Shown: piece by piece, positions 44,317-52,558 of the stretch
Position numbering within the stretch: position 1 is the first letter of the stretch
Layout: every line of letters begins with the position of its first letter
Assembly (NCBI RefSeq): GCF_036997615.1
Contig: NZ_JAWLQA010000001.1
Length of the DNA: 64,000 bases
Reading direction: 5' to 3' (one strand)
Source of the DNA: Brachyspira sp949287565
Lineage (GTDB): Bacteria > Spirochaetota > Brachyspiria > Brachyspirales > Brachyspiraceae
Program-made: the position numbers and the translations under genes
The notes under the pieces: model-generated
Databases searched by the model: none
Told to the model about the DNA's origin: nothing
The model's input: only the letters and a program-made list of their open reading frames with translations

Positions 44317-44874
44317 ATGAAAATAAAAAAATCATATTTATTAATCATAATATTTTCATTAATAGTATCATGTTCCAATCCTTCGACTAATCCTGATAAT
44401 AATAACAACAATAATAATACATCATCAGTTAAAGCTGTAACTTCAGGAGTGCATACTATACAATACGGCAGTAAAACTTCTGAAATTGATGTAGCTGATA
44501 AAGCTAATTTACAAAATTTATGGTTTGCTTTAGTAAACGGACAAACTGTTTATAAAGCAAATGATTACAAAGTTATAGCTGGAAACTTCGACAATAATGC
44601 TAATTATTATGACAGTACTGATACAGCAAATATCAGAACAAAGTTTTTAGAATGCGGAGTATATGAATATAATAGTAAAAAATACCTTGCCGCTATATAT
44701 TGGGATAATAAAACAGGCATAGGAATGGAAGCCCGTTACAGACTTATAATAGTAGATGAGAACGGTGCTGAACAGGCTTGGTACGGTGGCGGCGGTGATG
44801 AAACTATTATTCCATATGAAAGTACTCAATGGGTTAAATATAATTTTATTTTCGGATATTTAAAAAATTATTAA
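44317..44874 (+). CDS. Family B lipoprotein (array unit 3)
   Basis: 185 residues. Signal peptide with lipobox LIVSCS, an Asn-run linker (about residues 27-36), then the B domain: TIQYGSKTSEIDVADKANL, a NGQTVYKANDYK strand, YEYNSKKYLAAIYWDNKTG, RYRLIIVDENGAEQAWYGGG, and WVKYNFIFGYLKNY at the end. Aromatic residues and alternating hydrophobic residues suggest an all-beta fold. It is 23 bp after the A gene and followed by a weak terminator, so the pair forms a two-gene operon under the unit 3 riboswitch. The B domain is found in units 2, 3 and 4. Confidence 0.9.
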   Translation: MKIKKSYLLIIIFSLIVSCSNPSTNPDNNNNNNNTSSVKAVTSGVHTIQYGSKTSEIDVADKANLQNLWFALVNGQTVYKANDYKVIAGNFDNNANYYDSTDTANIRTKFLECGVYEYNSKKYLAAIYWDNKTGIGMEARYRLIIVDENGAEQAWYGGGGDETIIPYESTQWVKYNFIFGYLKNY

Positions 44875-45152
44875 TTAAAAATTAAGTAATATATAAAGAA
44901 GCGGTTAAAAACTGTTTCTTTATATTGAAAAATAAATCATTTTTTATATACAAAAATATAATTATTACATTTTATTAAACAATATATTATTTATATGTAC
45001 AAAAATAAAAATGATATCATTTTTTGAAAATTATATCATATTTTTATATTTAGATAATAAAAATGACTTGATATAAAAAGTCTTATTTTATATAATACAG
45101 TTAAAATATATGGGAATGAGGGTGAAAATCCTTCGCTGGCACGCAACCGTAA
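44875..45152 (+). repeat. Direct repeat, copy 2 (terminator-promoter-riboswitch segment)
   Basis: Second copy of the segment at 43382-43658. It contains the terminator hairpin of the unit 3 operon (44893-44923), the unit 4 promoter and the first half of the unit 4 riboswitch. Confidence 0.9.
45068..45096 (+). promoter_or_regulatory. Promoter of array unit 4
   Basis: TTGATA (45068-45073), a 17-base spacer and TATAAT (45091-45096). Confidence 0.75.
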
Positions 45153-45283
45153 AGCTTAGTTTTTATAAAATTTACTAACAAAGTCGGATACCATTTCATA
45201 TAGGCGAGTGCACTATCCAAAAAATCTTGCACTCCTTTATTAAATAGCTTTTAATTAAAAATTTAAATAAAGGAGCATTATTT
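45105..45283 (+). promoter_or_regulatory. Cobalamin-type riboswitch (array unit 4)
   Basis: Core as in unit 3 (GGGTGAAAATCC, GCACGCAACCGTAA, AGTCGGATACC). The variable hairpin is TTAGT/ACTAA, again a different sequence with pairing kept. The platform GAGTGCA, TGCACTCCTTTATT and AATAAAGGAG is identical to unit 3. It should control the A gene, the B gene and the TonB-dependent receptor that follow. Confidence 0.87.
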
Positions 45284-45853
45284 ATGCAAAAACAAATCAA
45301 AATTTTATTAACAATTTTAATGGCTTTAGCCTTAGCAGTATCATGTGCTAAAAATAACCCAAACAACCCAAATAATGACAGCAACAATAACAACAATAAC
45401 AACAATAATAATCAAACAGAAAAACCTGCTTGGAAACAAAATGCAAATTATTCAATACTTATTCAAGATTGGTATAACGAAGAACAGCCTCAATATAATG
45501 AAGTATACCAAATAAGAGAAAACGGAAATGATAAAGTAGACTTTCTTGTACCTGAGCCTAGCGGAGAACTTAGCTATTCTATTGTTGTAACAGAAATTGT
45601 TTGGAACAGTGATAATACATCAGGAATTATGTACGGCACATATAATGTAGCACCATCTTGGAGTCCTGATTATTTAAATAAATGGTATGCTATATCATTT
45701 AAAGGATTATCAGCAAACTCTTTATCTCTATCTCAAGCTATGCTTTCAGATGGAACTGCTGCTGTTGATACACTTGAAGAAGCAAAATCTAAATTTACTG
45801 TAGAAAATAATGCATTTGCCCAATATAGTAATTTAGTACCGCAGACAAAATAA
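45284..45853 (+). CDS. Family A lipoprotein (array unit 4)
   Basis: 189 residues. The first 27 residues are identical to the unit 3 A protein, while the mature part has diverged. A long Asn tract (about residues 29-44, coded by AAT/AAC triplets) precedes a domain with VTEIVWNSDNTSGIMYGTYN (about residues 104-123), NKWYAISFKGLSA and LEEAKSKFTVEN. It carries about 20 residues more than the unit 3 copy between linker and conserved core. Probably a lipid-anchored surface or periplasmic protein; function unknown. Confidence 0.9.
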   Translation: MQKQIKILLTILMALALAVSCAKNNPNNPNNDSNNNNNNNNNNQTEKPAWKQNANYSILIQDWYNEEQPQYNEVYQIRENGNDKVDFLVPEPSGELSYSIVVTEIVWNSDNTSGIMYGTYNVAPSWSPDYLNKWYAISFKGLSANSLSLSQAMLSDGTAAVDTLEEAKSKFTVENNAFAQYSNLVPQTK

Positions 45854-45934
45854 AATTATAACTAAGATAAATAAGTGTATTGCATATTGGTTATTCAATA
45901 TGCAATACATTATAAATATCAAAAGGGAATCATT

Positions 45935-46522
45935 ATGCAAAATAAGCTCAAAGTTGTAATAACAATATTTACAATATTAGTTATGTCTATTTCATGTGTT
46001 CCTAAATCAGCAACAGACCCTAGACAGGAAGCAGTTGATGAAAAAACAGATGAAGAAAGCGTATCAGGTGTTGAAATTGCAAACGGATTTAATGGAACTG
46101 TTTATTACGGCAATCAGTCTTATACCGGAGATATAACTCAGCAAAAAATTGAAGAGCTATGGAAAAACATGGTTAAAAATAAAACTATATATGCAACATC
46201 TACATATACCACAATAACAGGATATTTCAAAGAAGATGCAAGCTATTATGAAGATAAATGGGAAAATGGAACAAGTGCCAGAACTGTTTTTAAAAGATGT
46301 ATGGTATGTAAGTATAACGGCAAAAATTATATAGCAGGAGTATATTGGGATAATAAAACAGGTGTGGGAATGTTAATACGATACAGACTTATAATAATAG
46401 ATGAACAAGGTATTGAACAGGCTTGGTATGGCGGCGGAAGCGATGAAAATATTATACCAGATGAAAAAACTAGCGATTGGGTTAAATATTGGTGGCCTTT
46501 GGGTTATTTAAAACTTCAATAA
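45935..46522 (+). CDS. Family B lipoprotein (array unit 4)
   Basis: 195 residues from ATG 45935, which has GGGA seven bases upstream; an in-frame upstream ATG (45875) adds 20 residues that precede a normal lipoprotein signal and is rejected. The lipobox is MSISC. The body matches family B: GTVYYGNQSYTGDITQQKI, CKYNGKNYIAGVYWDNKTG, RYRLIIIDEQGIEQAWYGGG, ending WVKYWWPLGYLKLQ. It is the most diverged B member and lies 52 bp before the TonB-dependent receptor, so both are probably on one transcript. Confidence 0.9.
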   Translation: MQNKLKVVITIFTILVMSISCVPKSATDPRQEAVDEKTDEESVSGVEIANGFNGTVYYGNQSYTGDITQQKIEELWKNMVKNKTIYATSTYTTITGYFKEDASYYEDKWENGTSARTVFKRCMVCKYNGKNYIAGVYWDNKTGVGMLIRYRLIIIDEQGIEQAWYGGGSDENIIPDEKTSDWVKYWWPLGYLKLQ

Positions 46523-46574
46523 AAATAAAAATAGATTATAATTATAATAAAAAATAAAATTAAAAAATGGCAAC

Positions 46575-48521
46575 ATGAAAAAGTACATCATAGCATTATT
46601 TATATTTACAAATTTATTATATTCTCAAAGTTATTTAATAAGAGAACTTAAAGGCGGTATTTGGGTTACTTCTAAAGTTGAAATAACAAATACAGTTCAA
46701 ACTAATCAGACTAATCAGGCTTCTGTTCCTAAAGTTCCTATTAAGGCAAATAACAGAGTAATAACATCTGAAGAAATAGACAGAATGGGATATAAAAATG
46801 CTCAGGAGGTTCTTGCTAATCAGCCAGGATTTGTAAATAAAGGCACTTATATGGGTAATGAAGTTGTTGATCCTGCAGGAGCTAATGGAGATAATATAAA
46901 GATATATATTAACGGCGTACTTATGAATACTGCTAAAGGAAATGCTGATGCAGGAGTTGATTTAAGAAGAATACCATCAAATTTAATAGAATCTATTGAA
47001 ATAATAGGAAACTCAATATACATCACAACCAAAAGTCCTGTTCAGGATATACTTTTAATATCATTGGGTTATGGTGCTTATAATACTGTAAGACCTTCAA
47101 TACTTTTTTCAAGAAATATAGATAAACATCAGGTATTCACTTTCACTGCAGATTCTTACTATAGCGATGGTAATTATTATTATGACTTTATTAATTCTTC
47201 AGGAGACAGAGTACAAGGAAATTTAAGAGATAATAGACAATTTATAGTTAACTCATCTGCCAACTATAAATATACATTCGATAATAAAGATTATATAAAT
47301 GTATTTGCTAATGTATCATATTCTAGTTCTGCTGCACAATATGAAATCCCTCCTATAACTAGAACAGATTCTTGGTTTGATTTTACTACTCTAGCAACTT
47401 CTGTATCATATAATGGATTTTCTGATATTTTAGATTATAATGTTACTTTATCATATTTATTCGATTCATTTGTAGACAGACCATATTATCAGAATGGTAA
47501 ATTTATATCAGATTATAAATCGCATGCTATAGCTTTAAATACTTCTTTATCAAGAATGGATGAATTTATTCCAAACACTATTACAATGTATAATAAATTA
47601 ACTCCTGAATATAGATTTGACATACTTACAGAAGATACAAATTCAATAGAAACTAATTTTTATTATTATCCTCAAAGACATTCACTTTCATTAAAATATG
47701 AAATGCAGCTGTCTTTCGGATATTGGGACAGTGTAACACCAATATTTACATTACTTCCAAGTATAAAATATGAATATCAAAATGAAGTATTTACAAATCA
47801 AGCAAATAAAAATTATTTAGCATATAATGTGGGATTTAATTTAAATTTCTATAAAGGTTATGGATTATATTTTTGCTATATGAGTGATTATACAGCACCA
47901 ACTTTTAATGATTTATATTACGGTACATTTAGTAATCCTAGATTATTACCAGAAAGCTATAATCAACTACTTACAAAATTAACACTTGAACCAGTTACAA
48001 ATTTAAAAATAGAAGCATCTTATGCATATACCACATATACAAATAAAATAATTTGGTATGGTACAGTACCTACAAATGTTGACACTGCCATTTCTCATAT
48101 ATTTACTTCAAGTATAGGATATGATATACCTTTTGCTCAGTACCATAAAATAAAAACAAAGGTAGGCTACTCTTATCAGCTTGCATATATGGGAGAAAAT
48201 AAACTTCCAAAAATAGGTTTGCCTGAACATGTTATAAGTGCATTATTAGGTTATGACTTTATACCAAAAAATAAAGTATTAAGTTCATTATCTTTAAATA
48301 TTTACTATACCTACTCTACTCCAAGACCTTTAACAGATTATAAACCTATAAGATACTCTGAAGTATTTCATGATTTTAATATATCATTCTATTCTATATG
48401 GTTTGAGCATTTAATATTTTCTATGCATTTTAAGAATATTTTTAATAGAACACCTATTTTATCCACATATTCTGTTGCTAAGCCATTTACTTGGGAATTT
48501 GAGGTTGGGTATAATTTCTAA
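46575..48521 (+). CDS. TonB-dependent outer-membrane receptor, BtuB-like
   Basis: 648 residues. A signal peptide (MKKYIIALFIFTNLLYSQS) is followed by a plug domain: ITSEEIDRMGYKNAQEVLAN (about residues 63-82), IKIYINGVLMNTAKGNADAG and DLRRIPSNLIESIEIIGNSI. A barrel rich in alternating aromatic strands follows, ending in the outer-membrane C-terminal Phe (WEFEVGYNF). The length is close to E. coli BtuB (614). No clear TonB box was seen. Its place at the end of a cobalamin-riboswitch unit, behind two lipoproteins, points to vitamin B12 or another corrinoid as the ligand. That is inference: the sequence itself shows only the receptor family. Confidence 0.87.
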   Translation: MKKYIIALFIFTNLLYSQSYLIRELKGGIWVTSKVEITNTVQTNQTNQASVPKVPIKANNRVITSEEIDRMGYKNAQEVLANQPGFVNKGTYMGNEVVDPAGANGDNIKIYINGVLMNTAKGNADAGVDLRRIPSNLIESIEIIGNSIYITTKSPVQDILLISLGYGAYNTVRPSILFSRNIDKHQVFTFTADSYYSDGNYYYDFINSSGDRVQGNLRDNRQFIVNSSANYKYTFDNKDYINVFANVSYSSSAAQYEIPPITRTDSWFDFTTLATSVSYNGFSDILDYNVTLSYLFDSFVDRPYYQNGKFISDYKSHAIALNTSLSRMDEFIPNTITMYNKLTPEYRFDILTEDTNSIETNFYYYPQRHSLSLKYEMQLSFGYWDSVTPIFTLLPSIKYEYQNEVFTNQANKNYLAYNVGFNLNFYKGYGLYFCYMSDYTAPTFNDLYYGTFSNPRLLPESYNQLLTKLTLEPVTNLKIEASYAYTTYTNKIIWYGTVPTNVDTAISHIFTSSIGYDIPFAQYHKIKTKVGYSYQLAYMGENKLPKIGLPEHVISALLGYDFIPKNKVLSSLSLNIYYTYSTPRPLTDYKPIRYSEVFHDFNISFYSIWFEHLIFSMHFKNIFNRTPILSTYSVAKPFTWEFEVGYNF

Positions 48522-48530
48522 TAAAAAATA

Positions 48531-48556
48531 AAACAATAAAAAACACTTATTGTTTT
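48531..48556 (+). terminator. Weak hairpin after the TonB-dependent receptor
   Basis: AAACAATAA (48531-48539) pairs with TTATTGTTT (48548-48556). The stem is purely AT-rich, so termination is uncertain. Confidence 0.4.
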
Positions 48557-48563
48557 ATAAAAA

Positions 48564-48620
48564 ATGAAACATTTATAATTTTTTGTTTCATATAAAACAT
48601 ATCGATCAAAAATATGAAAC
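48564..48620. promoter_or_regulatory. Overlapping GTTTCATAT palindromes upstream of the alcohol dehydrogenase
   Basis: ATGAAAC (48564-48570), GTTTCATAT (48585-48593) and ATATGAAAC (48612-48620) form two inverted repeats that share the middle arm, about 27 bases upstream of the -35 box of the dehydrogenase promoter. They are candidate regulator binding sites; no known operator matches. Confidence 0.4.
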
Positions 48621-48646
48621 AAATTTAGTATTTTAATAATATTCTA

Positions 48647-48674
48647 TTGACTTTTATGTACATACCTATATACT
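48647..48674 (+). promoter_or_regulatory. Promoter of the alcohol dehydrogenase gene
   Basis: TTGACT (48647-48652), a 16-base spacer and TATACT (48669-48674), giving a leader of about 50 nt. Confidence 0.5.
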
Positions 48675-48731
48675 TAATATTAGTAGAGCTCCAATAAATG
48701 TTCTGCCTATATGCTGTAATAGGAGTTGTCA

Positions 48732-49865
48732 ATGATAGAATTCATATTAAATACAAAAATAATATCTGGTCATAATGCTTTATTAGAATTAGACTTTTCA
48801 AAATCTAAGAGAGTTTCTATTTTTACAGATAATAATATGCTTAAAATTGGAGCTTGTGATTCAACTATAGAATTAATGAAAAAAAATAATATTGACTATG
48901 AAATTTTTTCGGATATAGAACCTGATCCTAGTTTTGAAATAGTTATAAAATGTTTGAGTAAAATTTTAACATTTGAATCTGATACTATAATAGCTATAGG
49001 AGGAGGCTCTGTAATAGACACTGCTAAATCTGTTATATATTTTGCTTTGGAAATAAATAAAAGAATGCCAAGCGATTTAAAAAAGCCTTTTTTCATAGCA
49101 GTTCCAACTACAAGCGGTACAGGTTCTGAAGTTACTTCATATGCTGTAATAACTGATAAAGAAAATCATCAGAAAGTTCCTCTGCTTTCAAATAAAATGC
49201 TTCCTGACATAGCTTTATTAGATTCACAATTTACTTTGACTGTACCCCCTAGAATAACAGCTGAAACAGGAATGGATGTTATGACTCATGCATTTGAGTC
49301 TTATGTATCTGTTAATTCTAGTCCATTTACTATGCCTTATAGTGAATACGCTATAATAGGTGTTTTTAATAATATTTCAAAAGCTGTTCATGACGGAAAA
49401 GATGTTAAGGCTAGAATAGCTATGCATGAACTATCTTGTACTGCTGGAATAGCTTTTAATAATGCTGGATTAGGTTTAATACATGCTATGGCACATGCTT
49501 TAGGAGGAAGATTCAGTCAGCCTCATGGAAGAGCTAATGCTATATTAATGCCTTATGTTATAGAATATAATGCTATGCACTGTAAAAAATCTGCTGCTAA
49601 ATATGCAAAAATTATCACACTATTAAATGTTAAAAATATAGATGATGATATCACTGCAAGTAAAATATTAAAATCTCTTATTTTAGAATTAAATAAAACA
49701 ATAGGAATAAATGAAAAAATAACAGACTATGGCGTAGATAAAACAGAATTTGAAAATGCAATAGATGAAATGGCTTCAAATGCTCTTAAAGATGTATGTA
49801 TATTAACTAATCCCGTTAAGCCTAGTTTGGAAGATATTAAAAATCTATATAGAAATCTTATTTAA
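48732..49865 (+). CDS. Iron-containing alcohol dehydrogenase
   Basis: 377 residues of the group III (Fe-type) alcohol dehydrogenases, which interconvert aldehydes and alcohols with NAD(P)H. The nucleotide loop IIAIGGGSVIDTAKS (about residues 79-93), TTSGTGSEVTSYAVI (about 119-133) and the metal-binding GLIHAMAHALGG and PHGRANAILMPYVIEY (His ligands, about 256-280) are intact. The general look is that of PduQ/EutG-like propanol or ethanol dehydrogenases. ATG 48732 is chosen because GGAG lies seven bases upstream; the TTG at 48726 is too close to it. It follows the corrinoid array but has its own promoter. Confidence 0.92.
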   Translation: MIEFILNTKIISGHNALLELDFSKSKRVSIFTDNNMLKIGACDSTIELMKKNNIDYEIFSDIEPDPSFEIVIKCLSKILTFESDTIIAIGGGSVIDTAKSVIYFALEINKRMPSDLKKPFFIAVPTTSGTGSEVTSYAVITDKENHQKVPLLSNKMLPDIALLDSQFTLTVPPRITAETGMDVMTHAFESYVSVNSSPFTMPYSEYAIIGVFNNISKAVHDGKDVKARIAMHELSCTAGIAFNNAGLGLIHAMAHALGGRFSQPHGRANAILMPYVIEYNAMHCKKSAAKYAKIITLLNVKNIDDDITASKILKSLILELNKTIGINEKITDYGVDKTEFENAIDEMASNALKDVCILTNPVKPSLEDIKNLYRNLI

Positions 49866-50003
49866 AAAATAATTATAATTTATTGATTTTATGGTATTTT
49901 CTATATATAAAAATTATTTATTTTAATTTTAATAAAAAATATTTTGCAATTTTAATTTACTTTAGTATAATCTTTTATATATAAAAAATATAATGAGTTT
50001 CTT

Positions 50004-51773
50004 ATGTTAAAAGATATATCTAATTATATAAAATATAGAATTGACAGAATGCTTAATAAAGGGCTTTTCTATCAATTAATGCTTTTAGTATTTGCAATTA
50101 TAATTCTTCTTTTAATAGTATCAATATTTATAATAGTATTTTTTCAGTATCCGCCTAAAGATGCATTTTGGGATAGTTTGATGCAGTTTATAGATACAGG
50201 AAATATATCATCTGTTGAAGGAAATACCGGTATTGTTATAACTTTTTTAATGGTAACTTTTGTAGGTGTATGCGGTTGGGGTTCTCTTATAGCTATGATT
50301 AATAAGGCTTTGCAGGATAGAATAAATAATCTAAGCAAAGGCAATGCATTTATAATGGAAAAAAATCATGCCATTATTTTAGGATATGGTGAAGAAGCTC
50401 TCACTATAATAGAAGAATTCATTAAAGCCAAAGTAAAAACTATTGTAATATTATCTGAACATAATGTTGATGTGATAAGAAAAAGAGTTTCATTTATAAA
50501 AGGATATAAAAAAACTAATATAATAATAAGAGAAGGAACTACAAGCAGAATAGAAAATATAAAACTTTTAAATATATCAAAATCATCAAGCATATCAATA
50601 ATTAATAATGATGATACCGAATCACTAAATATATTATTAGCTTTAAAAAAGATTATAGAAGAAATTGAAGAAAATAAGATTGAAAACAAAATTAATATAT
50701 GTGTGTTGGTTCATGAAGAGGATACTATTGAAATAATAAAATCTATTGAAAATAAAAACTTTGTTATTCATGTAATTTATAAATATGAAATTCTTTATAA
50801 ACTTATAGCACAAAGCATAATTTATACAGGACTAAGCAATGTTTATGAGGATTTATTTTCTAATGACGGAAATGTATTTTATATAGAAAATGATCATGAT
50901 TTTGATAATTGTAAATTTGAAGATGCTGCTTCAAAATATTTTGATAAGGGCATGATATTACTTGGAATAACAAAAGAAGATAGAAGTCAGATTTTAATAC
51001 CTAATTATGATTATATAATAAAAAAAGAAAATAGACTAATAGTATTATCAAAAAATAATTATAATAATCCTATAAAAGAATATCCTGATATAAAACCTAA
51101 TATCATTAAATATAAAAACAATATTTTATTAATATGTGAAGAAAAAAGATATACTGAAATAATAAAAGAAATTTCAGAATACATAGAAAACAACAATATA
51201 ACTATGTTAAGTTATGATTTAATAAAATCCCAAAAGAACAAATATAAATTCATGCTTGAAAAACTAAAAAAAGAAAATACAACAAAAATAGTATTAATAT
51301 CAGAGGATAATATTACAGATGTAAAAAGTATTAATATACTCTTAATAATAAGAGAAATAATAAAAAAAGAAAAATTAAATATAGCAATATTATCATTATT
51401 AAACTCAATACAAAAGAGAAATTTAATATATTCAGATGATGTAAGAGATTTTATAGTAAGCGGTAAGCTTATAGGTATGCTTATGGCTCAAGCTTCTATA
51501 AGCTCAAATATATTATATATTTTCTACGGACTTTTAAGCAGAAATGGAAAAGATATTATAATGTCGCCGTATTCTGATTATTTTAATGAATCTAGAACTT
51601 TTAAAGATGTTTACTTTACTTTGCTAAAGAAAAAAATAATTCTAATAGGTATTAAAAGATACAATGATATTATTTTAAATCCTAATGATGAATGTATGCT
51701 TGACAATAAAGATGAAATTGTAATTATAACAAATTATGTCTTAGAAGAAGAAAATGAGGAATTAATTTTTTAA
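50004..51773 (+). CDS. CASTOR/POLLUX-like ion channel protein
   Basis: 589 residues. Two N-terminal membrane segments (about residues 22-48 and 73-97) enclose a pore-like region, and an IEARL-like linker leads to an RCK/TrkA-N-type Rossmann domain (AIILGYGEEALTIIEEFIKA, about residues 126-145). A second nucleotide-binding-like domain starts near residue 370 (NILLICEEKRYTEIIKEI). The layout RIDRxLxKG + TM + VxGW + LxxGxxxVxExxHxxILG matches the CASTOR/POLLUX family, cation channels first described in plant symbiosis and also found in bacteria. It is monocistronic. The conducted ion is not known. Confidence 0.8.
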   Translation: MLKDISNYIKYRIDRMLNKGLFYQLMLLVFAIIILLLIVSIFIIVFFQYPPKDAFWDSLMQFIDTGNISSVEGNTGIVITFLMVTFVGVCGWGSLIAMINKALQDRINNLSKGNAFIMEKNHAIILGYGEEALTIIEEFIKAKVKTIVILSEHNVDVIRKRVSFIKGYKKTNIIIREGTTSRIENIKLLNISKSSSISIINNDDTESLNILLALKKIIEEIEENKIENKINICVLVHEEDTIEIIKSIENKNFVIHVIYKYEILYKLIAQSIIYTGLSNVYEDLFSNDGNVFYIENDHDFDNCKFEDAASKYFDKGMILLGITKEDRSQILIPNYDYIIKKENRLIVLSKNNYNNPIKEYPDIKPNIIKYKNNILLICEEKRYTEIIKEISEYIENNNITMLSYDLIKSQKNKYKFMLEKLKKENTTKIVLISEDNITDVKSINILLIIREIIKKEKLNIAILSLLNSIQKRNLIYSDDVRDFIVSGKLIGMLMAQASISSNILYIFYGLLSRNGKDIIMSPYSDYFNESRTFKDVYFTLLKKKIILIGIKRYNDIILNPNDECMLDNKDEIVIITNYVLEEENEELIF

Positions 51774-51792
51774 TATATTTTTTATAATAAAA

Positions 51793-52137
51793 TTATTCTA
51801 AAAGTTTTATTATATTATTATAATTGTTCATTTTAGCATAATATAAAGCATCATTTCCATGTTTATTTACTATAGATTTATCAGCATTTGCTTTTATTAA
51901 CAGCTCTACAACTTTAACATGCCCTTCCATACATGCTAATATAAGAGCAGTATTTCCTACATCATCTTGTATATTAACATTAATATTTTTAGCAATAATT
52001 TTTTCTATAACATCTTCATCCCCAAATATTGCAGCATCTAAAAATGTTTCTTCATCTTGATTTAGCGGATAAAGTTTATTGAATGATATAAAAGTCACAG
52101 CAATGATCATTAATGGTATGAGTATAATATTTTTCAT
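51793..52137 (-). CDS. Small secreted ankyrin-repeat protein
   Basis: 114 residues. An N-terminal hydrophobic segment (about residues 3-22) acts as signal peptide or anchor, followed by about two and a half ankyrin repeats (NVNIQDDVGNTALILACMEG; VVELLIKANADKSIVNKHGN). It is likely to be periplasmic. Related in type to the large ankyrin protein at 24381-26327. GGAGG lies upstream of the start. Confidence 0.8.
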   Translation of the reverse strand: MKNIILIPLMIIAVTFISFNKLYPLNQDEETFLDAAIFGDEDVIEKIIAKNINVNIQDDVGNTALILACMEGHVKVVELLIKANADKSIVNKHGNDALYYAKMNNYNNIIKLLE

Positions 52138-52191
52138 TATGAATATCCTCCTATTTTATTATCGGAGAAAAATTATTTATAGTTAAAATAA

Positions 52192-52226
52192 TAAAACCAT
52201 TCTCAAACATTTATTTAAGAATGGCT
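52192..52226 (-). terminator. Terminator of the tRNA operon
   Basis: On the minus strand CCATTCT (52224-52218) pairs with AGAATGG (52203-52197), followed by TTTTATTATTTT. Confidence 0.6.
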
Positions 52227-52238
52227 TTATGACCGATG

Positions 52239-52312
52239 TGGAGGTTATGGGGATCGAACCCACGACCTACTGCGTGCAAGGCAGTCGCTCTCCCAAACTG
52301 AGCTAAACCCCC
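52239..52312 (-). tRNA. tRNA-Ala (anticodon TGC)
   Basis: A 74-nt cloverleaf: acceptor GGGGGTT/AACCTCC (one G-U pair), D arm TAGCTCAG, anticodon stem ACTGC/GCAGT with loop CTTGCAC (TGC), and T arm GGGTTCGATCC. The terminal CCA is not encoded. It is 29 bp downstream of tRNA-Ile on the same strand. Confidence 0.96.
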
Positions 52313-52341
52313 GTTTATATATTTTAAAGAACCTGAGCGTG

Positions 52342-52415
52342 TGGGCCTGGGAGGAATTGAACCACCGACCTTTCGATTATCAGTCGAACGCTCTAGCCAT
52401 CTGAGCTACAGGCCC
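52342..52415 (-). tRNA. tRNA-Ile (anticodon GAT)
   Basis: A 74-nt cloverleaf: acceptor GGGCCTG/CAGGCCC, D arm TAGCTCAG, anticodon loop CTGATAA (GAT), T arm GGTTCAATTCC. CCA is not encoded. The Ile-Ala pair is typical of rRNA spacers, but no rRNA lies beside it here. Confidence 0.96.
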
Positions 52416-52558
52416 TTTAATTTATTCATCAACGATATGTATTAAATTATAGCATAATTAAAAAAAATAGCAAGCCCTTTTTTTAATTTTTTTTATATAA
52501 TTAATAAAACTTTATAAAATATATTGTAAAAAAACTATTTATATTATACTATAAAGAT

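Noticed and set aside
43382..45152. CRISPR array, suggested by repeated segments
   Set aside because: The repeats are two long direct copies carrying promoter and riboswitch, not short regularly spaced repeats; no cas gene is present.
46575..48521. Siderophore or haem receptor as the role of the TonB-dependent receptor
   Set aside because: Nothing in the sequence supports iron; the cobalamin-type riboswitch upstream makes a corrinoid ligand more likely, though binding is untested.
52239..52415. Remnant of an rRNA operon around the Ile-Ala tRNA pair
   Set aside because: Flanking sequence shows no 16S or 23S motifs; a tRNA terminator and protein genes surround the pair.
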